From NCBI GenBank assembly GCA_030248295.1, contig JASANH010001617.1, positions 62,001-126,000 on the forward strand: 64,000 bases of DNA, given 5' to 3'. A program made the translations under genes and the position numbers. This DNA comes from Mesodorylaimus sp. YZB2_4 (lineage: Eukaryota; Nematoda; Enoplea; Dorylaimida; Dorylaimidae). Positions within the stretch are counted from its first letter, which is position 1. Every line of letters begins with the position of its first letter. Below the pieces are notes generated by a model. That model was not told where the DNA came from. It searched no databases and saw only the letters and a list, made by a program, of their open reading frames with translations. Shown here piece after piece: positions 20,962-30,093 of the stretch.

Positions 20962-23392
20962 ATGGCGACCGAGGCACCGCCGGAGGTGGCGGACCAGTCG
21001 AATGTAGTTGTTGGTCCTGAGGGTTTTGACTTGGCACGGGAGTATGCTCTTCGGGATCTGAGTGACCTGCCTTTGCGGTACCGTGAATTTCTGTCTGCAT
21101 AAAGACATCTCGATGGACAATCTGTTGGATCAGTCACGCGCGGGACGCGATGAGCTCATCTGTCGTATTCGCGCGTATTTTCGCATTCAGTTGAAGCAGC
21201 TGAACCCGAACTCTCCTGTCGGCGATGCATTTTTGGACGGGTGTAGATTTCCTATTCTGTATATGGATCCCCCCTCGCAGGCTACATCTCCCGCGGGTGT
21301 AGGCGTCCCTACTTCGCATCAGCCAGCGCATGACTTGAACGGTGGTCGTAGTACACAACCTAATCGCGGTGATCGTGGGTCAGCTCAGTTCGATTTGTCT
21401 ACTCTGGAAGGTGATCCTGTCTCAGATGCGCGGTCCCAGATGCCTCAGAATCGTAATTCGTTACTTGATACACCGCCGCTCACTCGTCGTGACGCAGAGC
21501 AGCTTCATCCCTCAATCGAAGAAAATATTCGTCATCTGAATGAGTTGCGTTTGGCTCACTGTAGGCAGCACGAACTGGAAGGAAAGAAGTTGGAGGCTCG
21601 CTTAGCACAACGGCAGGATGCTGATTCGTGCAGTAGTCGTTTGTCGAATAAAAGGGAACACGCCCATCTGATGCCATTCCCAGACAGTCGTCCCGCTCTC
21701 CAGCCGCACGTAGTGCATTCACGCCCGGAGGGCGCGGCATCATCATCTCGGTCTGTCACAGCACCCGTGGCGTCAAGATCGTTTCGTCCAATCAAGCCAG
21801 GGGTTCCTATGTAACGATATCGATTATCGATTATCGATTACTCTCTCCCGCTCGCCATGGCCTGCCAGGCACGAGGGTTACACCTATATTCGAGAATTAA
21901 CCGACACGGGACTTCAGCGCGTGGTTGGTGGCCTATGATAACGGCGCAACAATGATGGATTGGTACGACGACGATCGTGTCCGCGGTTTGTATCTGTACT
22001 TGCGGGGTCAACCATTGATCGATTTCTCGGAGTGGCCGGATAGTGAGCGGTGAACTTGGCACGTGGTTCGCACTCGCTTGCGTCGGTTGTATATTCAGGA
22101 AGACACAGAGCAGACACGGGTGGACGCTTCTCGTAATAGGAAGCAAGGTGTAACAGAATAAGTTCAGGAATTCGCGTCCCAACTTCAAACACTCGCGTCA
22201 AAGGCTTACCCTGATGTTCCATCCCCTGCGCGGGATAAGATGATTCGTGATACGATGCGCGTGAACCTACGAGCGGAGATAGCAGATAAGGTAGCTCAGG
22301 ATCGAATGGGTGATAATTATACGCTGGACGAATTGATCAAGTCTACTCGACATTGGGAATCATATTTGAAGAACGCTCCCTCGGCATCGAAGCTGATCTG
22401 GCCACCGTCATACAATCCTGTTATGTCCACGCTTTAACTATTTAACTTGATTGCGCAAAACTCCAACCCCGTTTCAAGTGCAAATTATTATTCCAGATTA
22501 AATTTAACGTAGTAAGAAAACCCAGATCTCCTGAAAGTACGAAACAGGATTATGCATAGCACCCTAATTTCAGGAAACACTGGATAGGTATCAATTACTA
22601 GCTATATTATTTCATCACATAAGTAAATGTCCAGTGAAGGAAAGTATGTCGGAATAAGGCTTCACTTTTGGTGCCAGACAGTCGAGGAATGTAAGCGTTG
22701 CTAAGGCCAACCGAGTGCAATAGGCGTGATAACCATGTCAGCTAACTGTGCGCGCCAAGTCCAAAGTGCTCATTCAAGTGCTGTAAGCTACTAGCACACA
22801 TTTCGTTGCATTCACATCAAATCCACCCGCGCAAGTTGGGGCATTTGTAGGTGAAGGGCATTCTTCTCAGTCGTCTCGACACACTGGCATGGTCAAACGT
22901 TGCTTTATCTGCAATGGCGATCATTCGCAACGTGATTGTCCACGTCGAGTCGCTCCAGCTGGCGGATGCAAGTATTGCAAGCAGCCTAATTACACGATCG
23001 ATCAATGTCCATCTCGACAACGCTGCCCAGTCTGCAATGTGTTTGGCCATGGCAGGAAGACATGTCCTCGCGCGTCAGGCAATCGTCAGAACACAGGAAA
23101 TCTACAGCAGTCATCGTATGGTGCTTCATCACACCAGCCTACCCATCCGCAGCAGCCATCCTATCATCCGCAATATCCACAGCCGATGTATCAGCAACCG
23201 CCGTATTCCCACCCTACCGCGCCGCCCATGCCAGGTCAAAGTGGTTATCAGCAACCGTCCTCGTGCGCGATAGGGCCTAACGCTGGGTCAGCGATGCCTT
23301 CGCACTTGAGCATGTGCTCAGGGGTGTTGACTCCTCCGCATACTTCACGAGTCTCACCTTCGTTGGTTCAGACAGTCATATCGCACACCTAA
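20962..23392 (+). pseudogene. Gag of gypsy element 2 with three zinc knuckles, broken
   Basis: The likely start is the ATG at 20,962 (MATEAPPEVADQ). A one-base shift near 21,102 moves the frame to the 21,062-21,814 segment; the capsid-like part 21,900-22,437 has internal stops; about 22,440-22,850 is unrelated inserted sequence. The nucleocapsid part (22,889-23,392) is open and carries three knuckle-like units: CFICNGDHSQRDC, CKYCKQPNYTIDQC and CPVCNVFGHGRKTC, followed by a Gln/Pro/Tyr-rich tail. Units 1 and 3 have the Cys-Cys-His-Cys pattern; unit 2 lacks the central His in the usual place. Function by family: RNA packaging. Confidence 0.75.
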
Positions 23393-23399
23393 AATGTAA

Positions 23400-24130
23400 C
23401 ATACGCGGAGTCACAGTTTGACGTATCACAATCGCATGGCCCATGCATGTTGTGCGGCACGTATCGGGGCTGCATTCTTGGATCAGATTTTCTTCACGTG
23501 TTTGGAGCTGATATATCGTATTACGCCTAGTCGATTCGTCTGATGCGTGATCCGTTTTGCGGTACTGTGGTTTCGTTTTTCCAACGAGAGCTTTGTCGGC
23601 CGATGTTCTTCGGATCCGTGGTCCATCAGAGTCCTTGGTCGTTCCACCCCAAAGTTAGAAATTGTTATAGGCACAGGCGGAGAGTCCGAATAAGGATTTG
23701 ATGGTTTTTATACCCTTATCCGATTTTCAAAAGCACTTTCATGTAGCTGCCCCCGCGAGTTTGGTCAAACTGAATGAGGCCCAGCGTTTTCCAGTGTGCT
23801 AGGTCAATTTTGTAGAGAATGAGTCAGCACTCTCCGATCACATACCGTGTGGCATGCTTGAACAGTTTCAGTATATCGAAGGAGACCCTCGGTGAGGGAT
23901 GAGGACGTTAGTTTGGCACCGAAGTCATTGGTTGTCCATATTCGGTCACGTTTGGGGCATGAGGCTCAGTGTGCAGTGGCTAGGTCGCAGTTAAGCGTAG
24001 GTCTGATTGGAATCGACTCGTTACAAGTCAGCGACTCGATCGACGACACCGCTGCGCGTCACTACAAGGAGCTCTTGGATCGCTATAAGGAAGCCATGTT
24101 GCTCCGCCAGCTAAGCAAGACCCGGCGCGC
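23400..24130 (+). pseudogene. Protease region relic of gypsy element 2
   Basis: Between Gag and RT, where the retropepsin belongs, there is a trace at about 23,440-23,520 (CILGSDFLHVFGADI, matching the usual ILG-DFL motif near the protease C-terminus). The active-site Asp-Thr/Ser-Gly was not found, and stops occur in every frame. The domain is degraded. Confidence 0.55.
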
Positions 24131-25550
24131 GTGGAGCGATTGCGTTCAAAGTTTAACATTTCTACAGCATGTCTAACAGAAGAAGAAAAAGCAGCCTTCG
24201 TGGACTTGATGTGTCAGAACGCAGACATCTTTGCTGAGTCGGAGAAGGATTTGGGGTGTATGCCAGGCGTCCATGATTACATTGACACAGGAGATGCTGC
24301 ACCAGTCAAACGTCAGCCATACTGGGTTCCGCAGGCCAAACCAGAGGAACTACGTAAAGTTGAAGAAGGCCTCAAGAATGGTGTCTTGACTCACTCTTGC
24401 AGTCCGTGGGCGTCCCCGACTCTTCTAGTCAAGAAATCTGATGGCTCCTGGCGTTTCTGCGTGGATTATCGCTGGTTGAACGCCGTCATCAAGAAGGACG
24501 TTTTCCCGCTACCCCACATTGAGATTCTTTTGAACAAGTTGCAAGGCAGCGTCATCTTCAGTGTTTGTGACATGCAGTCAGGTTATTGGCAGATACCACT
24601 GGATCCAAAGTCACGCGATAAGACCGCGTTCATTTGCGAAGATGGCTTGTACGAGTGGACACGCATGCCATTTGTCTTCGCTAATGCACCAGCAACATTT
24701 GCCCGGGCTGTTGACTTTCTCTTGGCGGGGTTGAGTTGGCGTCAAATATTGGCTTATTTGAACGACCTCATCATATTCTCTCAGTCGGTAGCACAACATT
24801 TTGAAGATTTGCAGGTAGTCTTTAACCGTCTTCGTGGTGCCAGCCTGAAACTCAAACCAAGCAAGTGCAATTTTGCGCAGGCTGAAGTACCATTTTTGGG
24901 TCACATCGTTTCAAAGCTTGGGATTCGCCCGGACCCAGAGACTGCAGCACCATTGCGTGATATGGCAGTACCTGGCTACGTTTCGTCTTTCTTGGGTTTA
25001 GTCAATCATTATCGTCAGTTTATCAAAGGGATTTCTGTAGTCGCCGCTCCGCTGTATCAACTGACCAAGAAGGGTGTGCCTTTCGTGTGGACTGAGGACT
25101 GTGCCTCGGCATTTGTGGCCTTGCGTGATATTCTACTCTCTGAGCCAATCCTTCGCTTTCCGAATTTCGAGCTACCATTTGCATTGAGCACTGATGCGTC
25201 CGGAGCTGGGTTAGGTGCCATTTTGGAACAGTACCAACCTGGAGAACCAAACACCCGGTGGGCGATCGCGTACGCCTCACGAACATTGACTCCGCGGAGA
25301 GGAACTACAGCAGTACCGACAGAGAAGCACTGGCTGTGTTCTTTGGTATCAAAAAGTTTCGAACTTATCTGTATGGGCGCCCTTTCTTGGTTTTCACTGA
25401 TCATCGAGCATTGACAGCGTGGCATACGATCAAGGAGATTGAGGATAGCCCTCGCTAAGGCAGATTCATCGAGCAGCTGCAAGGCTATGATTTCCAAGTC
25501 CTTTATCGTCCAGGTACAGCTCAGGGTCACGCGGACGCATTATCTCGCCC
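24131..25550 (+). pseudogene. RT-RNase H of gypsy element 2 with mutated active site
   Basis: One frame to 25,414 encodes a nearly complete RT: WRFCVDYRWLN, FPLPHIEILLNKLQG, FSVCDMQSGYWQIPL with the first catalytic Asp, then YLNDLIIFS where the family has Tyr-X-Asp-Asp. The third residue of the box is Asn, which should abolish polymerisation. RNase H begins with FALSTDASGAGLGAIL. Near 25,280 a frameshift moves the frame; RNase H continues as DREALAVFFGIKKFRTYLYG and FTDHRALTAW, has a TAA at about 25,456, and ends with LYRPGTAQGHADALSRPP, the usual C-terminal RNase H motif. Confidence 0.92.
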
Positions 25551-25557
25551 TCCTACT

Positions 25558-26245
25558 GTGGAGCCTTCTTGGAGCATGGTTCGCATGATCTCGGGTACCA
25601 CCCACGCAATGCTGGCACCTATAGATTCGGGCAGATCTGTCGGAGAGGGCGGGGAAGTGCGCATGGCGGAGGACGAATTGGCATTCTTGGATGATACAGT
25701 GCTGCGCAGAGAGCAAGAAGAAGATCCGTTTTTGAAGCGTATTATTTATTTTGTGGAGGCTGGTACCTGCGTTTTGGGGGAGAGAGAGGAATTGGCGAAG
25801 TTGGCAGAGTTATACTTTCTGCAGGGTGATAAGGGCTCAGTTCTTCGTTTTTGTTTTCCGCGCCGTCGCAAGTCTCGTGGTATCACATGCTCAGTTCTTG
25901 CCTTACCATCCAGTCTGAAGCAGGAAGTCTTGGCAGCATTTCACAACGATCCTCTGGCTGGTCACATGGGAGAAGAACGCACCTTGACTCGTCTTATGGA
26001 CCGTGTCTATTGGCCATCGATGCGGAAGGATGTGCACAACTACTGCCGTACTTGTTTGATTTGTGCTCGTCGTAAGTCGCCGCATAAGTGGGGGGAAAGC
26101 ACCTTTGGTTTCGATCCCAGTGGGTAATCCGTTTGAACGTACTGTATTAGTTTGGATATCCTTGGACCAATGACAACTACACGCGCTGGCAATCAGTACA
26201 TCTTAGTGCTTATCGATGCATTTACAAAGTGGCAGCCACTTTGTA
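25558..26245 (+). pseudogene. Integrase of gypsy element 2: zinc-binding domain and start of core
   Basis: The frame 25,558-26,127 contains the HHCC domain: FHNDPLAGHMGEERTLTRL...YWPSMRKDVHNYC-TCLIC. After a frameshift near 26,125 the catalytic core begins with DILGPMTTTRAGNQYILVLIDAFTKW (first 20 residues only quoted in part: DILGPMTTTRAGNQYILV, about 26,158-26,235), giving the first catalytic Asp. Then the sequence enters a palindrome and the rest of the core, with the second Asp and the Glu, is missing. The copy cannot integrate itself. Confidence 0.88.
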
Positions 26246-26282
26246 AATGCATCGAAATGCAGTTGCACTTACAAAGTGCAAC
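26213..26282. repeat. Two adjacent palindromes at the integrase deletion point
   Basis: Positions 26,213-26,232 and 26,236-26,255 are perfect 20-nt inverted copies around CAG. Directly after, GTTGCACTT-ACA-AAGTGCAAC (26,262-26,282) is a second perfect hairpin. Both stems share the word TTACAAAGTG. They stand exactly where the integrase core is lost. Confidence 0.95.
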
Positions 26283-26707
26283 TATATCGAGGGTCAGTGT
26301 CAGGACGTCCGGAGGATGAACCAGAATCTGAGAACGATCAGTGGGTGGTCACGGAGGAATCTGAGAATCACAGCACGAATACCACGCCCGGTGGGCAGAA
26401 TTCGCATTTTGTACCTGGCTCTTTGGTGGGGGCTAAACTCAAGTATATTGCTTGGTGGCCTGCTCGTGTATTGCCAGAGTCGCAAGCCATAAGTCCAAAA
26501 CCGCGCACAAAGGGTCCTTGGATATTAGTTTATTTTTTCAATGATCGTGATCGCCAGGCTTTTGTGCACCTGAAAGACATCGAGCCATATTTCGAGACGA
26601 AGGCGATGCATGCTTCTCAGAAAAAGGCGACTCGCACGGCCACGGCTCAGTTGGAGGAGCTCGCCGCAGCGCAAGCACGTCGAGCGGACATCGATGCTAG
26701 CGACTGA
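26283..26707 (+). CDS. C-terminal part of gypsy element 2 Pol: acidic linker and PWWP domain
   Basis: This open frame ends in TGA at 26,707. An acidic, Ser/Asn-rich linker (RPEDEPESENDQWVV) leads into a domain at 26,408-26,596 that follows the PWWP fold signature step by step: HFVPGSLVGAK (first strand), AWWPARVLPES (the PWWP box, Ala replacing the first Pro), ILVYFFNDRDRQAFV (the V-FFG-type strand) and LKDIEPYFE (the terminal helix start). The pattern AK-K..-WPARV...FF...AF...KDI-PY is that of the HDGF/LEDGF class. PWWP domains read H3K36-methylated nucleosomes and DNA. A Lys/Arg/Ala-rich tail follows. In Ty3/gypsy chromoviruses a chromodomain occupies this place. Because the integrase core is deleted upstream, in-frame continuity with integrase is inferred from position and orientation. 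A GPY/F-like module (KGPW...VHL-DIEPY) is the main alternative for the last third. Confidence 0.7.
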
Positions 26708-27083
26708 ACCAGTGGCATGGGCTTGCGTTGTCTTTTGTGGGTTTTTTGTTTTGCACCGGGTTTCTGTCTATCCACTGCTAACGTTTTTTTTTCTTTGTAG
26801 TTGGAATTACGATGTTTGGTTGTGAGGGCCCTGTTTCCACCCTAATCGTTTTGCGAACTCCTCGTTTTTGCGTTTTGTTTTAGTGATGAGTTTTCGGTAG
26901 CGGTGTCAGGAACGGTGGCATCGATTCGGGTCTCCTGGACGACACCTGGGAGGCGAATCGAGTTTTGGTCTGGGTCGTCTGGGCCGAGCTTCATTGGTCA
27001 ACAGTACTCATCACAGGGAGTCGTCGGGGTGCCAGTGAAGGCGCCTCAGTTAGCTCATTCTATATCGCCCAGCCGAGAGTGAT

Positions 27084-27857
27084 TTGGACCCGAGGTTTCC
27101 AGAATTTTGGGAACAGCCTTTGGAGGATGATAGGCTTTCTCAGCGGGAGAAGTCTTTATTGCGGGAGTCGCATCAGTTCTACAGGTCCCCTGCCATGCAC
27201 ACTCTGCGGGATTTCGATAACTCGAGGCTCTCCCTGGGACAACTTCGAGCACTCTTATTACGTGTGGGCAGCTTGTCGATTTTTGGAGGCAAGTTGTCTG
27301 TTTCTCGCTTTAATATGCTGTGTCAACGATTCTTGGCATTCCAGGGCATGGTCCGACGTGAAGCCATTCCACGCTTAGTCCGAAGTCGGGTGCGGAAACG
27401 TAAATATCAATCCCTGTCGGATCAGGCGTGTGACCACTCTCAGGCACCGGCGGATGGATCACTACAGTTGCTCGAGGATGTCGAGGTCCGTTCAGATTGC
27501 TCGTCGTTGGGAACAGTGGATGTCGCCCTCGATGACACGCCCGATGGGCGAGCGACGTCTCCTGCCGTGATTACGTTTGGTAGGGGACGGGAAGGGTCAG
27601 TCTTCCTCCGATCGGGTCCTGCTATCAGAGATGCCTCACAGGCCGCCCGTAGCGCGCAGCTACGTGCCTCGTCCCGGATGCGATCACGGTCACGGTCCCG
27701 ATTCAGACCTCGAGCCCGCCGCCAGTCCACACCCACGCCCAGCCCTCCACCACGTTACGATCGCTTACACTTATTAAGACCACGGTCGCCCTATTCGACT
27801 AAGACACTTGCTCGTGCCCAACATGATCGACGTAATCGGTCCAAGCGTGTTGAGTGA
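27084..27857 (+). CDS. Third ORF of gypsy element 2, Arg/Ser-rich basic protein
   Basis: An uninterrupted frame of about 258 codons between Pol and the 3' LTR, where env sits in errantiviruses. No ATG starts it: the frame is open from a CTC just after a TTAG at 27,053, so a spliced start from upstream or a non-ATG start is likely. The N-terminal ~115 residues look globular (FPEFWEQPLEDDRLSQREK, then LSLGQLRALLLRVGSLSIFG). The middle is acidic and Ser-rich, and the end is strongly basic (SRMRSRSRSRFRPRARRQS). There is no signal peptide, transmembrane segment or Cys pattern, so it is not an envelope protein. A nucleic-acid-binding role is a guess from composition. That this frame has stayed open while gag and pol decayed is notable. 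Confidence 0.6.
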   Translation: MDPRFPEFWEQPLEDDRLSQREKSLLRESHQFYRSPAMHTLRDFDNSRLSLGQLRALLLRVGSLSIFGGKLSVSRFNMLCQRFLAFQGMVRREAIPRLVRSRVRKRKYQSLSDQACDHSQAPADGSLQLLEDVEVRSDCSSLGTVDVALDDTPDGRATSPAVITFGRGREGSVFLRSGPAIRDASQAARSAQLRASSRMRSRSRSRFRPRARRQSTPTPSPPPRYDRLHLLRPRSPYSTKTLARAQHDRRNRSKRVE

Positions 27858-27944
27858 TTTGTGGTGATTTGTTTGTTTTTTTCCTTTCTCTCTTTTTTTT
27901 CTTTTGCGTCACACGAGGACGTGTGAGAATTTGGTGAGGGGTGA

Positions 27945-28082
27945 TGTAGTGATAACGTGATTTCAGAAATGTTTACTTATAACTGGGTCTACTCGTGCCC
28001 TTCAACCTTTTGTGTCTGGTCTCGTCGTGTGTGCCTAGATGTGGACTAACTAGGTAGTCTTGTCCCGGATTGCCGTCTAGTA
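27945..28082 (+). repeat. 3' LTR of gypsy element 2
   Basis: 138 bp, same ends as the 5' LTR (TGTAGTGATAACG...GTCTAGTA). A purine-rich tract precedes it and would serve as plus-strand primer. The next base belongs to the kinase pseudogene. Confidence 0.92.
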
Positions 28083-28675
28083 GGTCGGCTGGACTTCTTT
28101 GACGTGCACGCCTTGGCGATCTCGGGCGGCATTCCACGAGGCGGGTCGAGCCTCTTTCCTTCCTGCAGGTACTTCATCACGGCGTACAGGTCCATCTTCT
28201 GACTGTTGAAGTACTGCTCGTATGGATTGCGGCCCTTGTTGTACATCTGAAAAGGCAGGGTGTCCATTTCAGGCCGGCACGTCTAGCAAAAGCACTCACC
28301 TCGAGGATCAGGATGCCGAAGCTCCACACGTCACTCGATTTCCAAAACTCTCGCGATTTCAACGTCTCCGGCGGCATGGAGTAGATGGGCAGCTTCTGCT
28401 TGGTGGCATCTTCGCTTGGTGGCGCGGTGGCTTGGAGTGGTTAGGCATCTTCACGACTGTCTGGTTGCCCATCTTGTGCGCGAGGCAGTTCCGAGAGGAG
28501 ATGTCCCTGAACGAACCAAATTTTCCAAACGTTAACGCGCCCCATCCTCGGATTACCTGTGGATGATGTCTCACTCGCGAAAGTATTGCAAACCCTTGGC
28601 CGCGTCAAGCAAACAGCGCTTTGCCCTCTTTCGTCAGCTTGTCCTGTTCCGGCAGCTTGTCAGGCGATCCGACAG
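28083..28675 (-). pseudogene. Truncated copy of the SH2-tyrosine kinase gene
   Basis: On the minus strand it copies exons 5 (part), 6 and 7 (part), with introns, of the kinase gene at 17,943-19,505; its left end corresponds to parent position 18,007. Identity is high (the MYNKGRNPYEQYFNSQKMDL segment is unchanged) but it is dead: the region of the DFG motif in exon 6 is replaced by unrelated sequence, 9 bases are lost in exon 7, the C-terminal 20 codons are missing, and exon 5 ends in divergent sequence near 28,675. Retained introns show a DNA-level duplication. Confidence 0.9.
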
Positions 28676-29634
28676 GCACGATAGACCTGACCCTCCTCAA
28701 AACTCCCAGACAAGCCATCGACGACATATTCTTGGGCTGCCAGCTGACATTGCTATCTCTTCCTAATTTTTTTTCCCGCCTTTCTGTGCCAGCTAAATGA
28801 ACCATTTTATACGGACACAACCAAGATTCAGCGTGGGCTCTTATTGTGCTCCAATGGCTGTCGGGTTCCTCCACGAAATTGGAACGGATGATGCATCGGC
28901 ATGGAAATGATTTTATTGCCAAGCATCGATCCCAAAGTGCCCTAAATCGGCCCAAACAAAGGCCACCTGGTTGTCAGTAAGAACTGATGATGCTATACTG
29001 TAGGCGCCCGGTGCTTGCTTGACTGTCTGGCCCTGCCTGTGCTTATTTCTGATAGGTTATAAGCTCCCTTCACAACGGACGCGCAAAACAAGCGACGTAC
29101 AGTATACCTGGCGAGGACGTCGACAACCACAGTTGCCTCCGGGATCATGATGCCGGAGCTAACGACCCCAGTATCTTTGAGAAGATAGCTGGATAATGAG
29201 CTCGAAGTGGTCTGGAGCCATCTGGCATTAGCTAAAACACCTCCTGTTTTAGCCGACTGTCACCAGTTTCAGTCAATGTATTGGATTGGACTTCTTCGCA
29301 CTGGTCACTTCGCCAAGGTTCAAACTGGGGCTCTAGCTGCGGAACGAGTACGACCTCAACTTCTACAGGCAGATGAGACGGTAAAAGCGGTTGGCTTCCT
29401 TGAAACGATCCGATAGGCCTCGATCATCACGCGCATGCTTTGCTCTAAAGAACGGCTCATGTGGATTACACAGTACGAACGTTATAAACTATCTTTCGCA
29501 CGCATCAAAAGCCAAGTTATTTTCGAAATCCCTTTTATCGCCATGGTCTGATTAGCCTTGCTGCCACTGGCCGTTTCTGCATTGGTAGCGAACGCCATTC
29601 TCCTCGCGAATATCGCCTTCTAGAAATCACGTAT
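28676..29634. other. Intergenic with a faint further kinase trace
   Basis: Near 29,135-29,225 the words ATGATGCCGGAGCT and GAGCTCGAAGTGGTCTGGAGCCAT resemble minus-strand kinase exon 6 of the parent (GGATGCCGAAGCTCC; GAGTTCGTAGTGGTCTGGGGCCAT), suggesting a second, older remnant. Otherwise nothing recognised. Confidence 0.35.
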
Positions 29635-30093
29635 TTATTTCCGGGCCAGGCAGCAACTGTGTGAGCAGCATACCGTGTGACCCTGGTTTCCAGCCGCATC
29701 GGGGGGACAGCCAGGCCAAGGTTCGTGTACTATCCACGATGGTATGGTTCGGATGGTGAATGGAGGCCTGGTAGTCCGAGGTGGTCTGATAGTAAACGGT
29801 GCTACGATAATTGGAGGAGGGTGAAATGGCGGTCTGGTGGTCGTCTGCGGTTTGATGGTCACTGGAGGCCATATCGGCGGTCTCCAGCGCCTGTCATCAC
29901 GTTACCTGCTTTCTTCTGCAAGATGCAGTTTCTCTTGCAGTCGTGATCTGGCGCACCTGAAAACAATAGAAGGCTGTTCTGGGAGAAATAGGTCATTGGG
30001 TGACTTTCTCATGATTCCAATCACGATCATTCATCTCTGCTTACTGTTGCACGCGATCATTGAAATCAGTAATGTCACACCAAGTATCCCCAT
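29635..30093 (-). CDS. Small secreted Cys- and Pro/Thr-rich protein, unrecognised
   Basis: Three exons (30,093-30,045; 29,956-29,906; 29,861-29,635) joined by introns of 88 and 44 nt give 108 residues. The first exon encodes a signal peptide (MGILGVTLLISMIACNS). Mature sequence: a short head with DCKRNC, a middle of Thr/Pro/Phe/Ile-rich near-repeats (RPPF, APFTIRPP, RPPFTIRT), likely extended and open to O-glycosylation, and a C-terminal Cys knot-like end with C, CC, CC spacing (CPPDAAGNQGHTVCCSHSCC). Seven Cys in total, all after the signal. The model rests on phase-consistent splice sites and on the signal peptide. No family recognised; a secreted antimicrobial, matrix or neuropeptide-like role cannot be chosen from sequence. 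Confidence 0.6.

Larger units (their letters stand above)
20458..28082 (+). mobile_element. Ty3/gypsy retrotransposon with LTRs and a PWWP domain in Pol
   Basis: Two direct 138-bp LTRs bound a 7.6-kb element; they differ at about 7 positions (about 95% identity), so insertion is old but not ancient. Order: LTR, Gag with triple zinc knuckle, protease-region relic, RT, RNase H, integrase zinc-binding domain, truncated integrase core, acidic linker, PWWP domain, a third basic ORF, a purine-rich tract (GGTGAGGGGTGA) just before the 3' LTR, LTR. Frameshifts, stops, an RT active-site change and loss of most of the integrase core make this copy non-autonomous. No target-site duplication is found; the 3' LTR ends directly at a kinase pseudogene while the 5' flank is unrelated, suggesting rearrangement after insertion. 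Confidence 0.93.

Noticed and set aside
20711..21137. Minus-strand frames at the start of gypsy element 2
   Set aside because: Antisense to the Gag start on the plus strand; no motif.
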